The notes: generated by a model from the sequence alone, not told the origin. 64,000 nt of DNA from Xenorhabdus sp014467285 (GCF_014467285.1 NZ_NKHR01000013.1:1-64000), one strand, 5' to 3'. Positions 15,806 through 25,495 are shown, counted from the first letter of the stretch. Numbers and translations are program-made.

Positions 15806-17164
15806 ATGGAATCAACACTTAAAAATGTAGCACAAAAAACTATTCTGTACTCTCGGAATAAAGGTATTAAATCGGTAACTAATAAGAAATTAAGTGTATT
15901 AGTTGTATTAATTTCTTCTGTTTTAGGTTCGGGAAATGTATATGCCGGTAATAATACTATTTTCGGGGATGGTGCTAGAGCGCAGCAAAATAAATCAACG
16001 GCTATTGGCTACAATGCTGCGGCAACTGGTAATGCTTCTACTGCATTAGGTGCTGATAGCGTTGCTTCCGGTTGGGAAAGTACAGCATTAGGCGAGAAAG
16101 CCAATGCAACAGGGAGCGCATCTACTGCGGTAGGTAATCACGCTCATGCAACTGGGGATGACTCTATCAGTATGGGATTTAACGCTGAAGCCAAAGCCAG
16201 TAATTCAATGGCATTTGGTAATAGATCAGTAGCTGACAGAGAAAATACAGTTTCTTTTGGTAACAGTAATAATCAAAAACAAATTGTTAACGTTGCAGAC
16301 GGTACACAGAAAAATGATGCTGTTAATAAAGGACAAATGGATGTTGTAGACCGAAAAGCAACGGAAGCAAAAAACACAGCTAATCAGGCAAATAATACTG
16401 CTAATCAAGCAAATAAAACAGCAAGCAATGCAGTTACAAAAGCTGATACCGCTTTTCAGCGTGCAGAACAAGCTGAAAAAAATGCTAACGCTTATACCAA
16501 TTCTAAAATTACAGATACAAAGAGTGAATTAAATCAAAATATTAAAAATTCAAAAAAAGAAGCCATTTCAACAAGCAACAGCTATACAGATAGCCGGATT
16601 ACTGACAATAACGTGATTATCAATAAAAACATTGATAACGCGAAAAATGAAGCGATTACGACCAGTAATAATTACACTGATTTAAAAATCACTGATACCA
16701 AAAATGAATTAAATCAAAATATCGATAATTCAAAAAAAGAAGCCATCTCAACAAGCAACGGCTATACAGATAGCCGGATTACTGACAATAACGTGATTAT
16801 CAATAAAAACATTGATAATGCGAAAAATGAAGCTATTTCATCAAGCAATGATTATACCGATTATTGGTTTAATCAGTTAGACGGTAAAACGGACTCGCGC
16901 TTTAAACAAGTGGATAAACGTATCGACCGTTTAGAAAATAAAGTCAATGCGGGATTAGCTGGCGTTACCGCGATTGCATCAATTCCTTATGTTGCCGAAG
17001 ATAGATTTTCTTTTGGTATGGGAGTTGGTAATTATAAAAACGGTAATGCAATGGCGGCAGGCTTTCAATACAAGCTGTTCACAAATACAAATGTGCGTTT
17101 AAATTTTTCATGGGATAACGAAAGTAACTCAGCCGTTGGCGCGGGTTTCGCTGTTGGTTGGTAA
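15806..17164 (+). CDS. YadA-like trimeric autotransporter adhesin
   Basis: This is an outer-membrane adhesin predicted to form a trimer. The ATG at 15806, with AGAGGT at 15792-15797, gives 452 residues; an upstream ATG at 15743 lacks a site. An extended signal peptide ends near VYAG. YadA head repeats follow (STAIGYNAAATGNASTALGA and relatives) to about residue 150, then a neck (NVADGTQKNDAVNKGQM), a coiled-coil stalk with Asn-rich repeats, and a C-terminal beta-barrel anchor (AGLAGVTAIASIPYV to GAGFAVGW). The stalk holds a duplicated 60-residue unit. Such proteins bind host or nematode surfaces. Confidence 0.92.
   Translation: MESTLKNVAQKTILYSRNKGIKSVTNKKLSVLVVLISSVLGSGNVYAGNNTIFGDGARAQQNKSTAIGYNAAATGNASTALGADSVASGWESTALGEKANATGSASTAVGNHAHATGDDSISMGFNAEAKASNSMAFGNRSVADRENTVSFGNSNNQKQIVNVADGTQKNDAVNKGQMDVVDRKATEAKNTANQANNTANQANKTASNAVTKADTAFQRAEQAEKNANAYTNSKITDTKSELNQNIKNSKKEAISTSNSYTDSRITDNNVIINKNIDNAKNEAITTSNNYTDLKITDTKNELNQNIDNSKKEAISTSNGYTDSRITDNNVIINKNIDNAKNEAISSSNDYTDYWFNQLDGKTDSRFKQVDKRIDRLENKVNAGLAGVTAIASIPYVAEDRFSFGMGVGNYKNGNAMAAGFQYKLFTNTNVRLNFSWDNESNSAVGAGFAVGW
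16521..16860 (+). repeat. 180-bp tandem repeat in the adhesin stalk
   Basis: The segment starting near 16551 (CAAAAAAAGAAGCC) recurs at 16731, a period of 180 bp or 60 residues. Units carry STSNSYTDSRITDNNVIINK and a nearly identical copy. The flanking GAATTAAATCAAAAT also repeats at the same spacing. Copy-number change would alter stalk length without a frameshift. Confidence 0.8.
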
Positions 17165-17172
17165 AAAATAAA

Positions 17173-17195
17173 GGCAGGTCTAACCCTGCCTTTTT
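17173..17195 (+). terminator. adhesin gene terminator
   Basis: GGCAGG (17173-17178) and CCTGCC (17185-17190) form a stem followed by TTTTT, just after the adhesin stop. Confidence 0.85.
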
Positions 17196-17369
17196 AATGA
17201 CCGAAATAGTGTCCTCCCTTTGATCTGTCGGTGACAAGAATACGCCATAAGAGGGTTCTCCTCACGGTACGCGTGACTCAAGAAGGGCCTGACGGCTGGT
17301 CTCTTTACTGTCCTGTCCGGGGTATCTGTCAGGAGAAACCCGCGTATTTTCTGACAGAGGCTTTATCCT

Positions 17370-17822
17370 ATGGCTGAAATTCAACAAGGCGTCATCGGTG
17401 ATGTTGATACCCATAAAGACCTGCACGTTGCAGCGGTCGTTGATCATCATAATGGTGTTGTGGGGAGCGAATTTTTTCCGGCAACCCGAAAGGGATATTG
17501 CCAAATGTTATCCTGGATGAAGTCATTTGGGACACTAATCCGGGTAGGTATTGAATGTACGGGGTCATATGGTGCGGGTTTATTACGCTATTTTCAAATG
17601 GAAGGTATTGAAGCCCTTGAGGTGACTGCGCCCGATAGAATGGAACGCAGAAAGCGGGGGAAAAGTGACACGATTGATGCTGAATGTGCAGCCCATGCGG
17701 CGTTTTCACTCATTCGTACCGTCACACCTAAAACGCGGGACGGTATGGTTGAATCTCTTCGCGTTCTGAAAGTCTGCCGGAAAACAGCCATCGCGGCCCG
17801 GCGTGTTGCACTGCAAATGCTT
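17370..17822 (+). pseudogene. IS110-family transposase, N-terminal fragment
   Basis: The frame begins with the DEDD-type start IGDVDTHKDLHVAAVVDHHNG and continues through GIECTGSYGAGLLRYF and KRGKSDTIDAECAAHAAF, all typical of IS110 transposases. Similarity stops after RRVALQMLQ, where the sequence joins a second IS110 fragment in the opposite orientation. The C-terminal Ser-containing domain is missing, so it cannot transpose. Confidence 0.8.
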
Positions 17823-18401
17823 CAGTTCCTTCAGACGCTGCTGCTGTTCTTTGAGTTCAAACAGCAGTTCCTGAAATAGTTCGCGGCTCATTGGGGTCAG
17901 GTCATTTTCCGCGTTTTCCAGATGTTCAGGCAAACATTGCTCCACCTTATGAGCGCTTTCCGGGATGGTAATGCCATATTCCAAGCCCAATCCCCGGATC
18001 TGATTAATCAGCGCCGTTCTGTTTTTCATTAACCGCTGGCGAACCCGATGCAAACACTGAATATCCTGTTGTGCCTGTGTTTTTTCCGGGACATAACGCA
18101 TCCCCGGACGACTGTCTGCTTCCACAATAGCTATAGCATCATTTTTGTTGCCCATTCTGAATGGGGCGACATATTGGGGACTGATTTGCTTCACTTCGTG
18201 ACCAAAGCGTTTAAATTGGCGACTCCAGTGGTTTGCACTGCCACACGCCTCCATCACAATTTTTGAAGGAGGCTGTTGCGTAATGAAAGCGATCAGTTTA
18301 TTGCGTGAAACCACCGTATTTTTAATCACTTTGCCAAGCGGGGACGCAATATGTACTTGAAACACTCGCTTTGCCAGATCAATTCCGATAACTTGTTCCA
18401 T
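17823..18401 (-). pseudogene. second IS110-family transposase, C-terminally truncated
   Basis: From an ATG at 18401 the minus strand reads EQVIGIDLAKRVFQVHIAS, then IVMEACGSANHWSRQFKRFG and RTALINQIRGLGLEYGITIP. This is a different IS110 subgroup from its neighbour. The frame loses similarity near 17823, where the two elements meet head to head. The missing C-terminal half makes it inactive. Confidence 0.8.
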
Positions 18402-18508
18402 TGGACACCTCTTCATATTTTTGCTGATGTATTCAGCATGGCTCACTGAAGCCGTTTTGGGGAGGTGTCCATTTCATTAATCCGGGTTATTAATAGTCTC
18501 ATTTTTCT

Positions 18509-18667
18509 ATGTGGCTCTCCGTTAACGCTGTTGATGATACTGTTCAGTTTCTATTGGCCCAGATATCGTTGGAAGTCAAAAAGATCAACCGATCCAACTT
18601 AAAAAAACAGTTTGCTGAGATATATACGACAGGCATCGATATTCTGGATGAACCCGCATGGCGTTAG
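18509..18667 (+). pseudogene. 52-codon remnant of unknown origin
   Basis: An ATG frame reads MWLSVNAVDDTVQFLLAQIS, then INRSNLKKQFAEIYTTGIDI, and ends LDEPAWR. It looks like the C-terminal part of a helical protein placed next to the IS110 end. There is no ribosome-binding site. It is probably debris of the gene into which the IS inserted. Confidence 0.3.
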
Positions 18668-18908
18668 CCTGATAAAATTGAGTGTAAAAAGAGTGTGATT
18701 CTTTTCACGCTTTACGTTCGAATAGTACAAAACTAAGAAATATTCCTAAATCAACTAAGACCACAGCTCAAGCCAATTTGTTTCTAGTTCCTTAAACTGC
18801 CAAGTAATAACAATACCAACGAAAATTTTCGCTTCTTGCGATTTGCCTTTTTTATTTCCACCTGCATCAAAAAAGGCTCTTCTTCTCGTGGTGATCCAAG
18901 GATTTCAA
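18668..18908 (+). promoter_or_regulatory. uhpT upstream region
   Basis: This 240-base region separates IS debris from uhpT and must hold its promoter, since in E. coli uhpT is activated by phosphorylated UhpA. No unmistakable UhpA site is visible by eye. Confidence 0.35.
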
Positions 18909-20285
18909 ATGCTTAAAATTCTAGAACAAATTCGTAAGCCAACACTGGATCTTCCAGTGGAAGTACGCCGCAAAATGTGGTTCAAGCCCTTTATGCAGTC
19001 GTATCTGGTGGTTTTTATTGGCTATATGGCCATGTATCTGGTGCGTAAAAACTTTAACATTGCCCAAAATGATATGATCTCGACTTATGGTTTGTCGATG
19101 ACGCAATTGGGGTTAATCGGGTTAGGGTTTTCTATTACCTATGGGATAGGCAAGACTGTTGTTGCCTACTATGCGGACGGTAAAAACACCAAACAATTCT
19201 TGCCATTCATGCTGATTCTGTCTGGCCTTGCCATGTTGGGTTTCAGTATGAGCATGGGTAATTCTGGTGTCAGCATTTTCCTGATGGTGGCATTTTATGC
19301 GTTGAGTGGTTTTTTCCAAAGCATCGGAGGACCGGCCAGCTATTCCACGATTACAAAATGGACTCCCCGCAATAAGCGCGGAAGTTATCTTGGTTTGTGG
19401 AATATGTCACATAACGTAGGCGGGGCCGGGGCGGCTGGAGTTGCACTCTTTGGTGCCAATTATTTTTTCAATGGTCATGTAATAGGGATGTTTATTTTTC
19501 CTTCTATTATTGCACTGATCATTGGCTTTATTGGATTGCGCTATGGTAGCGATTCCCCAGAAAGTTACGGCTTGGGTAAAGTAGAAGAACTATTTGGTGA
19601 AACTGTTAGCGAAGAAGATATTGCGGCAGAAGAAAACCAAATGACCAAACGTGAGATCTTTGTTGAATATGTCCTAAAGAATAAGGTGATTTGGTTACTC
19701 TGTTTTGCCAATATCTTCCTTTATATCGTGCGTATTGGTATTGACCAATGGTCAACGGTGTATGCGTATCAGGAATTGGGGCAATCAAAAGAAACTGCCA
19801 TCACGGGTTTCACCATGTTCGAAATAGGCGCGTTGGTCGGTACGCTCATGTGGGGATATCTCTCCGATTTGGCAAATGGTCGTCGTGCTCTGGTTGCTTG
19901 CGTCTCGTTAGGTTTAATTATTGTCTGCCTTGAATTCTATCAACATGCAACCAGTGAGTTCATGTATTTGGGTTCTCTGTTTGTACTCGGTTTTCTGGTA
20001 TTTGGTCCACAATTGTTGATAGGTGTGGCGGCTGTTGGTTTTGTACCGAAAAAAGCGATCAGTGTTGCTGATGGTGTTAAAGGAACGTTTGCTTACTTGA
20101 TTGGTGACAGTTTTGCCAAACTCGGTTTGGGTATGATTGCTGATGGTGTACCGATCTTTGGATTGACGGGTTGGAAAGGAACGTTTGTTGCCCTGGATGC
20201 TTCAGCCTTTGTCTGCCTTAGCCTGCTTGTTTTTGTGGCAATTGCGGAAGAAAGAAAAATCCGAAAAAGTAAGAAAGCGCAGTAA
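18909..20285 (+). CDS. uhpT: hexose-6-phosphate:phosphate antiporter
   Basis: UhpT is the inner-membrane major-facilitator carrier that takes up glucose-6-phosphate and related sugar phosphates in exchange for phosphate; it also admits fosfomycin. The product matches E. coli UhpT almost throughout: LNQVRKPTLDLP-type start, MWFKPFMQSYLVVFIGYMAM, RKNFNIAQNDMISTYGLSMT, FGPQLLIGVAAVGFVPKKAI. The ATG at 18909 (458 residues) aligns with the E. coli start; frame-open codons upstream are not homologous. A hairpin follows, so it can be transcribed separately from uhpABC. Confidence 0.95.
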   Translation: MLKILEQIRKPTLDLPVEVRRKMWFKPFMQSYLVVFIGYMAMYLVRKNFNIAQNDMISTYGLSMTQLGLIGLGFSITYGIGKTVVAYYADGKNTKQFLPFMLILSGLAMLGFSMSMGNSGVSIFLMVAFYALSGFFQSIGGPASYSTITKWTPRNKRGSYLGLWNMSHNVGGAGAAGVALFGANYFFNGHVIGMFIFPSIIALIIGFIGLRYGSDSPESYGLGKVEELFGETVSEEDIAAEENQMTKREIFVEYVLKNKVIWLLCFANIFLYIVRIGIDQWSTVYAYQELGQSKETAITGFTMFEIGALVGTLMWGYLSDLANGRRALVACVSLGLIIVCLEFYQHATSEFMYLGSLFVLGFLVFGPQLLIGVAAVGFVPKKAISVADGVKGTFAYLIGDSFAKLGLGMIADGVPIFGLTGWKGTFVALDASAFVCLSLLVFVAIAEERKIRKSKKAQ

Positions 20286-20306
20286 TCCATTCTGAAAAAA
20301 TGTGTC

Positions 20307-20334
20307 GATGCTGCTGTATTTCTACAGTAGCATC
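20307..20334 (+). terminator. uhpT terminator-like hairpin
   Basis: GATGCTGCTGTA (20307-20318) pairs with TACAGTAGCATC (20323-20334) around TTTC, with one G-T pair. The T run is poor (TTCTC). It lies between uhpT and uhpA. Confidence 0.65.
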
Positions 20335-20425
20335 TTCTCACCACCTTTTACCAAAGTATCATCTATTGCTAAGCCATACCAAGAAAGGTAGTTTAGTTTG
20401 ATTCTTAATTTGATAATAAATAATG

Positions 20426-21034
20426 ATGATTAAAGTAGCGTTAGTTGATGATCATGTTGTTGTTCGTTCAGGCTTTGCCCAATTACTGAATCTCGAATCT
20501 GATATTGAGGTGGTGGGAGAATTCAGTTCTTGCGCTGAAGCCAGACAAGGGTTGCCGGGCTCAGGAGCGACAATCTGTATTCTGGATATTTCGATGAAAG
20601 ATGAAAGTGGGTTGTCACTGCTGCAAGATCTTCCTTCGGGTATTGCCTGTATTATGTTGAGTGTCCATGATTCTGCCACTATGGTGGAAAATGCCTTGAA
20701 GGCGGGGGCACGTGGTTATCTCAGCAAACGTTGTAGCCCGGATGAATTAATTCAGGCAGTACGCACTACGGCAAATAATGGTTGTTATCTTACACCGGAT
20801 ATCGTGCTCAAATTGACCTCATCAAAAAGCAATCCAACTTCATTGGAACATCTGACTAAACGAGAACGACAAGTAGGAGAAATGTTGGCCCGTGGTATGG
20901 ATGTCAAGGCGGTGGCGGCGGAATTGGGGTTGAGCCATAAAACAGTGCATGTCCATCGCGCTAATGCGATGAGTAAGTTAGGGGTAACGAATAACGTTGG
21001 TTTAGCTAATTATTTTGCCACTAGTGATTTTTAA
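20426..21034 (+). CDS. uhpA: response regulator of hexose-phosphate uptake
   Basis: UhpA is a NarL/FixJ-type response regulator: receiver domain with the phosphoacceptor Asp in ICILDISMKD, and a C-terminal LuxR-type helix-turn-helix (LTKRERQVGEMLARGMDVKAVA, AELGLSHKTVHVHRANAM split by position). Starting at the second of two adjacent ATGs places that Asp at residue 54 as in E. coli. It activates uhpT after phosphorylation by UhpB. Its stop overlaps the uhpB start by one base (TAATG), which implies translational coupling. Confidence 0.92.
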   Translation: MIKVALVDDHVVVRSGFAQLLNLESDIEVVGEFSSCAEARQGLPGSGATICILDISMKDESGLSLLQDLPSGIACIMLSVHDSATMVENALKAGARGYLSKRCSPDELIQAVRTTANNGCYLTPDIVLKLTSSKSNPTSLEHLTKRERQVGEMLARGMDVKAVAAELGLSHKTVHVHRANAMSKLGVTNNVGLANYFATSDF

Positions 21035-22557
21035 TGTATCGATATCTGATTAACTCACTCTGCGGTTGGCTGCTGTTTTCTTGTTGGTGGTTCTGTTTAT
21101 GGGTAATTGCCTACTATTTTATCAATGACTCAGAACTGGCTATTTTATTTTTTCCTTTTTCTTTGCGTCTCGGTATCGTACTGCATACTCCCAAGCATTA
21201 TTGGCCGACTGTTTATAGTGCAGAATGGGTGCTGACCGTTTGTTTGACGCTCTTAATGGGGCAATTGCAATGGCTTACAGTATTAACCGCCAGCATAGCC
21301 AGTCTCCCGGTTGTTTGGTTTGCCAGCCGTTATTATTTCGGTAGCCAATGGCAGCGATTCACTGTCATGATCAGTGTGATCCTGGTAACTTCTCTCATTA
21401 ATGTTGTGGCAATAAGTAATCATAGCTCTGCTTTGATTATTGCATTTTTGGTGAGCTTAACGGGTGGTGTCATGTTGATTCCTTTGTGTTATTTGGTATG
21501 GCACTATTTGTTCCAAAAAGTTTGGTTTCCGTTGACTGCCAATCTGGTATCACATCGGCTTCAGTTTCGCACGAGTCACATTACTCTGTGTATTTTGTTA
21601 TTTATACTGAATATTTTCTTGCAGGTGGGTTTGCCGAATGAGTTACGCTACTTTGCCCCATTTTGTTTAGCCATCCTGATTATCTTTCTGGCTTTTCGTT
21701 ATGGTTGGCAAGGTGCTGTACTCGGTACTTTATTGAACAGTATTGCATTGATTGCTGCGCGTAGTGGCGTTTCGAGTATGGAGATCACGGATCTGCTGTT
21801 ATCGCTTTTAGTGCAAACGTTAACGGGTATTATGTTGGGGATGGCGGTTCAGCGTCAGCGTGACCTTAATGTGCAGTTAAAGCGTCAACTGCATCGTAAT
21901 CACAGCTTATCCCGTCAATTGGTAAAAGCAGAAGAATCAGTGAGGCGAGAAATTGCCCGTGAATTGCATGATGAAATTGGTCAGAATATTACCGCTATTC
22001 GTACACAAGCCAATATCATTCAGCGTGTCGAAGTCACGCCAATTAGTTTTAACTGCGCTAAAACTATCGAATCATTATCTCTCAATGTTTATGATACGAC
22101 TAAAGGATTGCTTAGTCGGTTGCGTCCTAAAATCCTTGATGATCTTGGCTTGAAAGAAGCCATTGAACAATTATTGCGGGATATGGAATTTGCATCCCAT
22201 GACATATTAGTGGAAATTCACTGGGAAGCGGATTCTGCGGTGGCTATTGAGCAACTGAGTGATACAACCAAAATCACCTTATATCGTCTTTGTCAGGAAG
22301 CACTGAATAATGCCCTGAAATATTCTCAAGCCAATCATATTGAACTGCATTTTTCTGTCAGGGAAAAGATTAAGTTGCTGATCAAAGATAACGGTATTGG
22401 CTGTAAGGCCGAAGACCATATGAAAGGATTTGGTTTACGTGGTATGCGGGAACGTGTGCAGGCCCTGGGTGGAACGTTCTCAATTTATAGTGAAAAACGA
22501 CAAGATGGTCTGGCTCATTCGGGGACAGATTTGTCAATCATTTTTCCTAAACTTTAA
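21034..22557 (+). CDS. uhpB: sensor kinase of hexose-phosphate uptake
   Basis: The N-terminal half is a MASE1-like block of about eight membrane helices. The cytoplasmic half is a HPK7-type kinase: the dimerisation helix EIARELHDEIGQNITAIRTQ with the phosphoacceptor His near residue 312, an N-box LYRLCQEALNNALKYS, and the ATP lid DNGIGCKAEDHMKGFGLRGM. UhpB works with UhpC, which senses external glucose-6-phosphate, and phosphorylates UhpA. The 507 residues match the family. Confidence 0.92.
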   Translation: MYRYLINSLCGWLLFSCWWFCLWVIAYYFINDSELAILFFPFSLRLGIVLHTPKHYWPTVYSAEWVLTVCLTLLMGQLQWLTVLTASIASLPVVWFASRYYFGSQWQRFTVMISVILVTSLINVVAISNHSSALIIAFLVSLTGGVMLIPLCYLVWHYLFQKVWFPLTANLVSHRLQFRTSHITLCILLFILNIFLQVGLPNELRYFAPFCLAILIIFLAFRYGWQGAVLGTLLNSIALIAARSGVSSMEITDLLLSLLVQTLTGIMLGMAVQRQRDLNVQLKRQLHRNHSLSRQLVKAEESVRREIARELHDEIGQNITAIRTQANIIQRVEVTPISFNCAKTIESLSLNVYDTTKGLLSRLRPKILDDLGLKEAIEQLLRDMEFASHDILVEIHWEADSAVAIEQLSDTTKITLYRLCQEALNNALKYSQANHIELHFSVREKIKLLIKDNGIGCKAEDHMKGFGLRGMRERVQALGGTFSIYSEKRQDGLAHSGTDLSIIFPKL

Positions 22558-22566
22558 GATACAGTC

Positions 22567-23910
22567 ATGACCGTTTTTTCTCAATCCAAGCCGGCCCATC
22601 AACGTCATTTGTCTGATGGAGAAATTCGAGAGCAATACCGTTATTGGCGCTTGCATATCATGCTGAGCCTTTATATAGGCTATGCGCTGTTTTATTTTAC
22701 CCGCAAAAATTTTAACTATGCGATGCCTGCCATGATAGCCGATCTTGGCCTTGATAAAGGTGAGATTGGCCTTATTGGCACGCTGTTTTACATCACATAT
22801 GGTTGTTCCAAATTTCTTTCCGGCATTATCTCTGACCGTTCTAATCCGCGTTATTTCATGGGAATAGGGCTAATTGCCACAGGCATCATCAATATCTTTT
22901 TTGGCTTGTCCAGCTCGATTGTCATGTTTACCTTCCTTTGGATATTAAATGCGTGGTTTCAGGGATGGGGATCACCGTCATGCGCTAAGCTGCTTACGAG
23001 TTGGTACTCCCGTTCAGAGCGTGGATTCTGGTGGTCGTTATGGAATACTTCACATCATGCAGGCAGTGCATTGGTGGCATTGTTTGTCAGTTTTTTGACA
23101 TTGCATTTTAGCTGGCGGGAAGGGTTTATTGTGCCGGGTTGTTTGGGCATTTTAGCTGGCCTGTTTTTATGTTGGCGATTACGTGATAAGCCCACAACTA
23201 TGGGGTTGCCGACTATCGGTCAGTTTCGTAACGATCATTTGGAAAAGATGCAGGAAAGCCAAGGGCAGGGATTAACCACCAGAGAAATACTGAAAACATA
23301 TGTTTTTCGCAATAAATACATTTGGTTGCTTTCGTGTAGTTATGTGTTGGTATACATCGTTCGCACGGTTATTAATGATTGGGGAAACCTCTATTTGACG
23401 GAATATCACCATTATGATTTGGTGAGTGCAAATGCGGTGTTATCCCTGTTTGAAATCGGTGGATTTATAGGATCGCTGGTGGCAGGTTGGGGATCAGATA
23501 GAGTGTTTGGTGGTAATCGTGGGCCGATGAACCTGATATTTGCAATGGGGATTTTTTTGTCAGTGGCGGCTTTATGGCTGATGCCTATGACGGGTCTGGT
23601 TTTTCAATCAATCGGTTTTTTTGCCATTGGTTTTTTTGTCTTTGGCCCACAATTGTTGATCGGGATGGCTGCTGCTGAATGTTCACACAAAGATTCCGCA
23701 GGTGCTGCAACGGGTTTTGTGGGGCTTTTTGCTTATACAGGAGCCGCTCTTGCTGGTTATCCTTTTGCCGTCATTTTGGAGCATTACCATTGGACAGGGT
23801 TATTTATTACCATTTCTGTCTGCGCAGTAATGATAGGTTTATTATTACTCCCGTTCTTACAAGCTCAGTTTCCCCGGCACGTAGGGAAGGGAGAGCATAA
23901 AGCCGACTGA
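22567..23910 (+). CDS. uhpC: hexose-phosphate sensor, MFS-type
   Basis: UhpC is a transporter-like membrane receptor that detects external glucose-6-phosphate and stimulates UhpB. The product has 12 hydrophobic segments, the UhpC-type N-terminus with LSDGEIREQYRYWRLHIMLS, and the organophosphate-transporter signatures FYFTRKNFNYAMPAMIADLG and FFVFGPQLLIGMAAAECSHK. It is 9 bases after uhpB and about 30 per cent like UhpT by eye. Here it ends the locus, whereas in E. coli uhpT follows uhpC. Confidence 0.92.
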   Translation: MTVFSQSKPAHQRHLSDGEIREQYRYWRLHIMLSLYIGYALFYFTRKNFNYAMPAMIADLGLDKGEIGLIGTLFYITYGCSKFLSGIISDRSNPRYFMGIGLIATGIINIFFGLSSSIVMFTFLWILNAWFQGWGSPSCAKLLTSWYSRSERGFWWSLWNTSHHAGSALVALFVSFLTLHFSWREGFIVPGCLGILAGLFLCWRLRDKPTTMGLPTIGQFRNDHLEKMQESQGQGLTTREILKTYVFRNKYIWLLSCSYVLVYIVRTVINDWGNLYLTEYHHYDLVSANAVLSLFEIGGFIGSLVAGWGSDRVFGGNRGPMNLIFAMGIFLSVAALWLMPMTGLVFQSIGFFAIGFFVFGPQLLIGMAAAECSHKDSAGAATGFVGLFAYTGAALAGYPFAVILEHYHWTGLFITISVCAVMIGLLLLPFLQAQFPRHVGKGEHKAD

Positions 23911-23927
23911 CTGCCTGAAAGTCAGTA

Positions 23928-24482
23928 TTAAGAAAGGGAATGCCTATTGCACCACTCTTCTCTGGTTATTTCCCAGAACTCACAATTATATATGCCTGAC
24001 ACATATTGTTTTTTTTCCGTTCTTATTAATCTTTCTCCTTGTGCTGATGAGATCTTTTTTGAGCGTTGATTAATACTGGCTTTTTGCGTTCTGAGAACAG
24101 GTTTCCCCAATGTGTGAAACCAATAATCGGTCACTCTTTCACAGGCTTCGCGCATCAATCCCTGACCTTGATAGTCTAAAGACAGCCAGAAACCCCGGTT
24201 ATTATCTTGCTTATCATATAATCCGATCACACCAATTAGTTCTTCAGGGTATTTTTTAGTTCTGATAGACCATAACCATGCTTTTCCTGATTGCATGGCA
24301 GGCAGAGCGATTTTATTGACAAAATATTCAGCTCCATCAGCAGGATAAGGCCAAGGAACTGCACTGCCATCTAAGTATTTGACGATATCCCAATGAGGGA
24401 ATTTTTGCTGAATTTGAGGCGCATCATTATGTGCTAATTTTTTTAATAGAAGCCGTTCAGTTTCTAGATCGTCAATTGACAT
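23928..24482 (-). CDS. GNAT-family N-acetyltransferase
   Basis: The 184-residue product has the RimJ/RimL-type start LETERLLLKKLAHNDAPQI and a core ELIGVIGLYDKQDNNRGFWL followed by YQGQGLMREACERVTDYWF, where the QGQGLM segment is the acetyl-CoA pyrophosphate loop. The acceptor is unknown; relatives modify protein N-termini or small amines. It converges with uhpC and is divergent from rlmA, and seems monocistronic. Confidence 0.85.
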   Translation of the reverse strand: MSIDDLETERLLLKKLAHNDAPQIQQKFPHWDIVKYLDGSAVPWPYPADGAEYFVNKIALPAMQSGKAWLWSIRTKKYPEELIGVIGLYDKQDNNRGFWLSLDYQGQGLMREACERVTDYWFHTLGKPVLRTQKASINQRSKKISSAQGERLIRTEKKQYVSGIYNCEFWEITREEWCNRHSLS

Positions 24483-24655
24483 AATGCCTCCAATTGTAAT
24501 AAAAATGTTGTAATCTGCTCTTCAAGGACATTAATTTTAGTGTGAAAAATAGTCAATTCAATTTTTCAATTCAGTAAAATAACGGGATAAAGCATGGTAT
24601 ATAAAACTATGGTATAGTAGGCTCCCCCTGAATTTTTCCTACCCACCGGAATGTT

Positions 24656-25471
24656 ATGTCTTATCAATGTCCTTTATGCCACTTGCCATTACTGTTTGCT
24701 CATCATCAATGGCGCTGTGAAAACAACCACCAATTTGATTGTGCAAAAGAAGGGTACGTCAATTTGATGCCCGTTCAGCATAAGCGTTCAAAAGAACCGG
24801 GTGATAGTGTGGAGATGATGCAAGCAAGAAGGGCATTTTTGCATTCTGGGCATTATCGAGCATTGCAACAAAAAGCAATTGAGCTGCTTAATGAATATTT
24901 GCCGGAGGAAGCGGAAACACTGCTGGATATTGGTTGTGGTGAGGGTTATTACACGGCTGCGGTACAGAAACAGTTAAGCCATTATCGTAACCTGACAGTA
25001 TATGGACTGGATGTGGCGAAGGTAGCGATTCGTTATGGCGCAAAACGTTATTCCAACGTTAATTTCTGCGTGGCATCCAGTCATCGGTTGCCATTTGCAG
25101 ACAGTGCAATGGATGGCATTTTACGGATTTATGCCCCCTGTAAAGCAACAGAATTAGCTCGCGTAGTGAAACCACATGGTATTGTTTTAACGGTGACACC
25201 AGGCCCACGTCATTTGTATCAATTGAAAGAGTTGATTTATCAGGAAGTGCATTTGCATCCTGAAAACCATGAGCAATGGGAAGGATTTGATTTAATTTCG
25301 ACGCAAACGCTGGCTTATCCAATGTCATTGGATGGTGAACAAGCCCATAATTTATTGCAAATGACTCCTTTTGCCTGGCGGGCTTCGGAAGAAATTAAAG
25401 CTGATTTGTTGTCGAAAGATAGCTTTAATTGTGAAGCCGATTTCACATTGAAAGTATACCGGCGTATTTGA
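24656..25471 (+). CDS. rlmA: 23S rRNA (guanine-745-N1)-methyltransferase
   Basis: RlmA methylates G745 in hairpin 35 of 23S rRNA. The N-terminal zinc site is visible as C5, C8, C21 and H25, followed by KEGYVNLMPVQHKRSKEPGD. The Rossmann methyltransferase domain has the SAM motif LLDIGCGEGYYTAAV and the family segment FCVASSHRLPFADSAMDGI. The 271 residues and neighbouring mntP match the E. coli arrangement. Confidence 0.95.
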   Translation: MSYQCPLCHLPLLFAHHQWRCENNHQFDCAKEGYVNLMPVQHKRSKEPGDSVEMMQARRAFLHSGHYRALQQKAIELLNEYLPEEAETLLDIGCGEGYYTAAVQKQLSHYRNLTVYGLDVAKVAIRYGAKRYSNVNFCVASSHRLPFADSAMDGILRIYAPCKATELARVVKPHGIVLTVTPGPRHLYQLKELIYQEVHLHPENHEQWEGFDLISTQTLAYPMSLDGEQAHNLLQMTPFAWRASEEIKADLLSKDSFNCEADFTLKVYRRI

Positions 25472-25495
25472 TAGCAATAATCTTATATTCGTCTT

